Origin: JALRBM01 sp964615445
GTDB taxonomy: Bacteria > Patescibacteriota > Saccharimonadia > Saccharimonadales > Saccharimonadaceae
DNA length: 15,971 bases
Assembly (NCBI GenBank): GCA_964615445.1
Contig: CAZTOK010000029.1
Location: forward strand, 1-15,971
Direction of reading: 5' to 3'
A program made the translations under genes and the position numbers. Under the pieces are notes generated by a model, which did not search any database, was not told the DNA's origin, and was given only the letters and a program-made list of their open reading frames with translations. The stretch's first letter is position 1; every line of letters begins with the position of its first letter. Positions 13,333 through 15,971 of the stretch are shown in pieces.

Positions 13333-13545
13333 TCACCCCTCCTGGTTTGTCTTAGATTTTTTGAAAGCTTTTAGCAACTCTGGTAGCTCGTCGGGGTCAA
13401 TGCGGCCGGTTCGGCGGTAACCGAGTTTCAAGTACTTTAAGAACTCTGCCGCGTATTCCCTCGTAGCATTTCCTGGCTCAAAAATACGGAGATAGTTGAG
13501 CATGCCGTCGATGTCTTTGTCATTGATTTCGTAGAAGTCTGCCAT
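13333..13545 (-). CDS. 70-aa hypothetical protein
   Basis: First gene of a two-gene minus-strand unit. It is a helical charged protein: DIDGMLNYLRIFEPGNATREYAAEFLKYLKLGYRR, then IDPDELPELLKAFKKSK. No known domain is recognised. The ATG at 13545 has no Shine-Dalgarno, but a plausible promoter ends 12 nt before it, so a near-leaderless transcript is likely. It may be a small regulator or protein-binding partner of the 84-aa protein; function is unknown. Confidence 0.7.
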   Translation of the reverse strand: MADFYEINDKDIDGMLNYLRIFEPGNATREYAAEFLKYLKLGYRRTGRIDPDELPELLKAFKKSKTNQEG

Positions 13546-13557
13546 AATGATGCGCCC

Positions 13558-13586
13558 ACTGTACGCCTAGTTCGTTAGATTGTCTA
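13558..13586 (-). promoter_or_regulatory. Promoter of the 70-aa/84-aa gene pair
   Basis: On the minus strand TAGACA (13586-13581) and TACAGT (13563-13558) are spaced by 17 nt. The predicted start lies around 13551, about 5-6 nt before the ATG at 13545. The -35 is close to consensus and the -10 is weaker. It sits in the 54-nt gap beyond the HEPN gene's stop. Confidence 0.45.
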
Positions 13587-13599
13587 TAGATGACTCCAG

Positions 13600-14889
13600 C
13601 TAAACTATGTGTCCCACTTGCAGCATCTCGATGAATTGTTTTTTGCTAGTAACTGTCTCGAAGTGCTTCAAGCGGTCGGTATTAGTAGCGTGGAGTATGA
13701 TCTCTCGGAAAAGAGAGAGTGCGTCATCAATATAGTCTTTCTCCTCTTTGGCTCCAAGCTCCGGGATCCCTCTTAATTTTGTGCCATGAACTACGCCAGA
13801 TCGGAAGTCGTAAATTTTAGATACCCGACTCATTATGTTCTTCCTTTCCATATAATTCTCAGGCTCCGGCCGTAGGAACCAGGCAATGTTAGAAGACAGC
13901 CTGTACTTAAGCTCTGAGTTAGAAATAGAGAATAGTGCTTCTAGTGCAGTCGTGATCATGATGAGTCTAATTTCGTCATGCCAAATTTCACTAGTATAAG
14001 CTGCATTAAACGATGTCATTGCGATGTGTAGGGGGCTTTGCTGCCCATAGCGTCGCCTCGAGGCCGCTATCAGAGGCGAGAGTTTATAGATATTATTGTC
14101 TGCTGGCAATTGATTGATTTCTTCCGGGGTAACGGTGTACTGACCATTTTTAAAAGAGTAATCTACTGAGTCTTTATAGCCATGACAATCATCAAGGAAC
14201 AAATCATCATTTTCTTTCAGAGGCCCTAGTCGCTTTATGCTTGAACCGTCAATCTTAACCTTCGCAAACATGAGATCCTGGGGCTCAATATCTTTCCGCA
14301 GATAAAGGAAAAAGTATAAGAAAAACAATTCAATGCAGTGATCTAGTGAACGAAGTAAGGCATCATCGATGTGCGCTTTTACGTCTTGTACAACCAACCC
14401 TAAAGCCATCTTATGCCGACCGTGAGGCCCATTCTCTTTCAGCTCCAAAAGCCAATAGCCTTCGCCCAGCTTTTTCGTTGGTATGCCCCCAGCGGAGTCA
14501 ATGAAAGGGCAAATAACTATAGTTTTTTCTTGGCAGAAAGATAGGTAGCGGTCGATCATTTTTTCCAGGGAGTTGAACTCATATCTGCGGCCAATCGCTA
14601 AATCTAGATCATAAGAGTTCCGCCTTAACGCAAAATTCGCGTCCACTCCTCTAAAAAAAGCTTTGTAGGAATCATCAAGTGTAGCTAGGCTCTCATCAAC
14701 TTCACGCAATAGAGCAACGAGTTCTTCGGGGTTATATTTGCACTCCAGGCTTATGTCTATTGTATTAAGCTTTGGATCGGGGAAAGATGGAAGCTCTATC
14801 ACACTGGAGGAATGCTCTTTAAGGGAAGATTTTATAGCTTTTAGACCCTGTCGGGGAAAGCCCTCATGTACCATCAATTTAATTTTCAT
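13600..14889 (-). CDS. Apea-like HEPN domain protein (putative RNase, defence)
   Basis: A 429-aa protein with a C-terminal HEPN domain of the Apea type. The diagnostic region is EIRLIMITTALEALF (306-320), followed by SELKYRLSSNIAWFL and then YDFRSGVVHG, with RSGVVH (363-368) as the HEPN R-x4-H catalytic motif. HEPN proteins of this kind are usually RNA-cleaving effectors or toxins in phage defence. The N-terminal 290 residues have no recognised domain and could sense the trigger. I place the start at the ATG at 14889 rather than the upstream GTG at 14916 because TATACT lies 9 nt before this ATG, inside the longer frame. The DNA is more AT-rich than the recombinase genes. It stands alone, with no antitoxin-like partner beside it. 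Confidence 0.75.
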   Translation of the reverse strand: MKIKLMVHEGFPRQGLKAIKSSLKEHSSSVIELPSFPDPKLNTIDISLECKYNPEELVALLREVDESLATLDDSYKAFFRGVDANFALRRNSYDLDLAIGRRYEFNSLEKMIDRYLSFCQEKTIVICPFIDSAGGIPTKKLGEGYWLLELKENGPHGRHKMALGLVVQDVKAHIDDALLRSLDHCIELFFLYFFLYLRKDIEPQDLMFAKVKIDGSSIKRLGPLKENDDLFLDDCHGYKDSVDYSFKNGQYTVTPEEINQLPADNNIYKLSPLIAASRRRYGQQSPLHIAMTSFNAAYTSEIWHDEIRLIMITTALEALFSISNSELKYRLSSNIAWFLRPEPENYMERKNIMSRVSKIYDFRSGVVHGTKLRGIPELGAKEEKDYIDDALSLFREIILHATNTDRLKHFETVTSKKQFIEMLQVGHIV

Positions 14890-14898
14890 AATATGTTT

Positions 14899-14904
14899 AG
14901 TATA
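14899..14904 (-). promoter_or_regulatory. -10 box of the HEPN gene
   Basis: TATACT on the minus strand (14904-14899) lies 9 nt before the ATG at 14889, implying a leaderless or near-leaderless mRNA. The hexamer at 17 nt further (TAGGTC) is a poor -35, so promoter strength is uncertain. Confidence 0.4.
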
Positions 14905-14949
14905 GCTGCAAGCCACGACGCGACCTATTCTTCTATCTCCTCAAGTCGC

Positions 14950-15971
14950 TCACTCAAACGTTCCAACCCATCCCAAAAATGTTTCGAGGAAGGTCCCCGC
15001 AGGCTCACCACTATCATGAAATTGACTAAAAATCGCCTCTCCTGGGGGCGATTTTTGGTTTTTGTAGGTGTAAACCGGACTGACTTTTGGTATATAAACT
15101 TTTTTGTCTGGTGCGACTTGTATACCAGCTGGAAAAATAATCTGTTTATATACCACCAGTGTTTGCTTGTCTAATTTCCACCACATGCGTTCCTTACTAT
15201 TCATGAAATCGAAAGCGAACACGATGAACTCGTCAAAGTCTTTTTCGAAGTCTTTCGCTCGGGCGGCTACCGTTTCTGCCTCAGCGATTTCAAGCTTAGT
15301 AGCTTCTAGCTTCTCTTTGATGTCGTCTTTGAGGTCGGGATTGTCCACTAGGCTATCTAGCAGCTTGCTTTTACGCCCTTTTAATACCTCCACCTTGCCG
15401 TCGGCATTACGAGCTTTCTCAATGAGTATCTTCTCGTACGAAGCCCACACTTTGCGTAGACTTTGTTTTAATTTCTCGGTCTGCTCATCGGACAGTTGCA
15501 GCTTCGCGAGTTCGTCTGTTACGCCTTGATGTAGAGCCTCTTGACGTAAGCCAAGCCCACATTCTCTGCAACGGTATCTCCTGTAACGTTTATAGCCTTT
15601 TGCTGCGCCGTTGTTCTGCCAAAATCCCACAACTCTAGGATGTTTGTATTCGCTTAGAACACAGTTTTTGCACTCAACTTGGTTAGATAGCACAAATTCA
15701 GGATTCTCTTGTTGTCGCATGAAGCGCTTACCCTTGTTTTTGACTATTTGAACCAGAATGTCATGCTCCGCTTTCGTTATCATAGGCTTGTGCAGACCCA
15801 TTAGGTCTTCAGGTAGTTCCCAGCTTGAGAACGCTAACTTACCCCAATAGTAGTCGTCTACCATTAAGATTTTCCAGCGGTACATATCTATCTTTTTACC
15901 TCCAACTGCTCTTGGGCCATAGTTCTTGGTACGTAGACCCTGTTGGTTAGCCCAAGCCAAGGCTTCTGAGA
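14950..15971 (-). CDS. Second large serine recombinase, C-terminal part (runs off the window)
   Basis: The reading frame is open to the right edge (codons for SEALAWANQQGLRTKN), so the N-terminal resolvase domain with its catalytic Ser lies outside the window; the TTG near 15960 is not a real start. What is visible is the end of the Recombinase domain (EALAWANQQGLRTKNYGPRA, KIDMYRWKILMVDDYYWGKL), then a zinc ribbon with VECKNC and CRECG and a Lys/Arg-rich link between them. A long coiled coil follows (about 150-240 of the visible part), then a C-terminal beta-rich part. The last 35 codons read through a terminator and a tRNA 3'-end-like sequence (HDSGEPAGTF), exactly as in the first recombinase. 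It probably belongs to a neighbouring or nested element. Confidence 0.9.
   Translation of the reverse strand, partial: SEALAWANQQGLRTKNYGPRAVGGKKIDMYRWKILMVDDYYWGKLAFSSWELPEDLMGLHKPMITKAEHDILVQIVKNKGKRFMRQQENPEFVLSNQVECKNCVLSEYKHPRVVGFWQNNGAAKGYKRYRRYRCRECGLGLRQEALHQGVTDELAKLQLSDEQTEKLKQSLRKVWASYEKILIEKARNADGKVEVLKGRKSKLLDSLVDNPDLKDDIKEKLEATKLEIAEAETVAARAKDFEKDFDEFIVFAFDFMNSKERMWWKLDKQTLVVYKQIIFPAGIQVAPDKKVYIPKVSPVYTYKNQKSPPGEAIFSQFHDSGEPAGTFLETFLGWVGTFE
14993..15010 (+). other. tRNA 3'-end fragment, attachment-site candidate (right)
   Basis: GTCCCCGCAGGCTCACCA fits a tRNA 3' end position by position: the last two T-loop bases (GT), T-stem strand CCCCG, acceptor strand CAGGCTC, discriminator A, and CCA. 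There is no matching T-loop TTCGA in the right register or acceptor 5' strand (GAGCCTG) upstream, so only the 3' portion is present. It is followed by a terminator in the same direction, as after a tRNA gene, and is embedded in the 3' end of the second recombinase gene. It resembles the sequence at 15-30. Confidence 0.6.
15028..15063 (+). terminator. Bidirectional-looking intrinsic terminator
   Basis: A 10-bp perfect stem, AAAAATCGCC (15028-15037) with GGCGATTTTT (15047-15056), has a 9-nt loop and further T residues to 15063. On the plus strand it would end transcripts from the tRNA-like sequence 18 nt upstream. Its complement also ends in GGCGATTTTT, so it could act against the recombinase mRNA inside the coding region. 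Confidence 0.7.

Noticed and set aside
14890..14916. GTG start at 14916 for the HEPN gene
   Set aside because: A TATACT -10 box falls inside this extension and there is no ribosome site before the GTG, so the ATG at 14889 is preferred.
1..15971. CRISPR array or insertion sequence
   Set aside because: No regularly spaced repeats, Cas-like proteins, DDE transposase or terminal inverted repeats were seen.

Overview
The window looks like an almost complete integrative, probably mobilisable element of about 15 kb. It most likely comes from a Patescibacteria/CPR genome, and Saccharibacteria is my best guess. That guess rests on remembered resemblance: a tyrosine-free serine-recombinase module whose coding sequence runs through a terminator and a tRNA 3'-end-like site, next to a replication-relaxation protein and a VirD4/TraG-like coupling ATPase. 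TGA is used as a stop (genes ending at 27, 4913, 13333 and 14950), so the UGA=Gly lineages (Absconditabacteria/Gracilibacteria) are disfavoured. The phylum is inferred; no rRNA or housekeeping gene is present.

Layout. (1) 1-1906: a large serine recombinase on the minus strand, preceded by a translationally coupled 43-aa ORF. Its promoter is overlaid by two palindromic operators, and its 3' end runs through a plus-strand terminator into a tRNA-3'-end-like att sequence. (2) 1907-2101: intergenic DNA with a pyrimidine tract and an AT-rich palindrome, a possible oriT or origin. (3) 2102-7506: the mobilisation pair, a Replic_Relax winged-helix protein (+) and a VirD4/TraG-like ATPase (-). Between them lie a DUF4238 protein and a Shedu-like (DUF4263) nuclease. 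(4) 7509-11174: a YobI/KAP-like membrane P-loop NTPase of 1221 aa, ending 2 nt before the coupling ATPase. (5) 11234-12880: a regulatory region. A 75-aa XRE repressor diverges from a three-gene overlapping operon that ends in an HTH protein flanked by two copies of a small domain. The intergenic region carries the same 7-3-7 palindromes as the recombinase promoter. (6) 12899-13545: three tiny genes of unknown function. (7) 13600-14889: an Apea-like HEPN protein. (8) 14950-15971: a second, window-truncated serine recombinase whose 3' end again overlaps a terminator and an 18-nt sequence with the exact layout of a tRNA 3' end.

Working together (inference): the XRE protein probably represses its own region and the distant recombinase promoter, keeping the element quiet. 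The recombinase moves the element at tRNA 3' ends. Replic_Relax and the coupling ATPase would mobilise it using another element's or the host's transfer channel, since no secretion-channel genes are seen. The Shedu, DUF4238, YobI-like and HEPN genes look like anti-phage or inter-element conflict cargo. Several of these genes have a -10 box only 8-12 nt before the start codon, suggesting leaderless mRNAs, whereas the recombinase-end and small genes have clear Shine-Dalgarno sequences. No rRNA, complete tRNA, CRISPR array or insertion sequence was seen.
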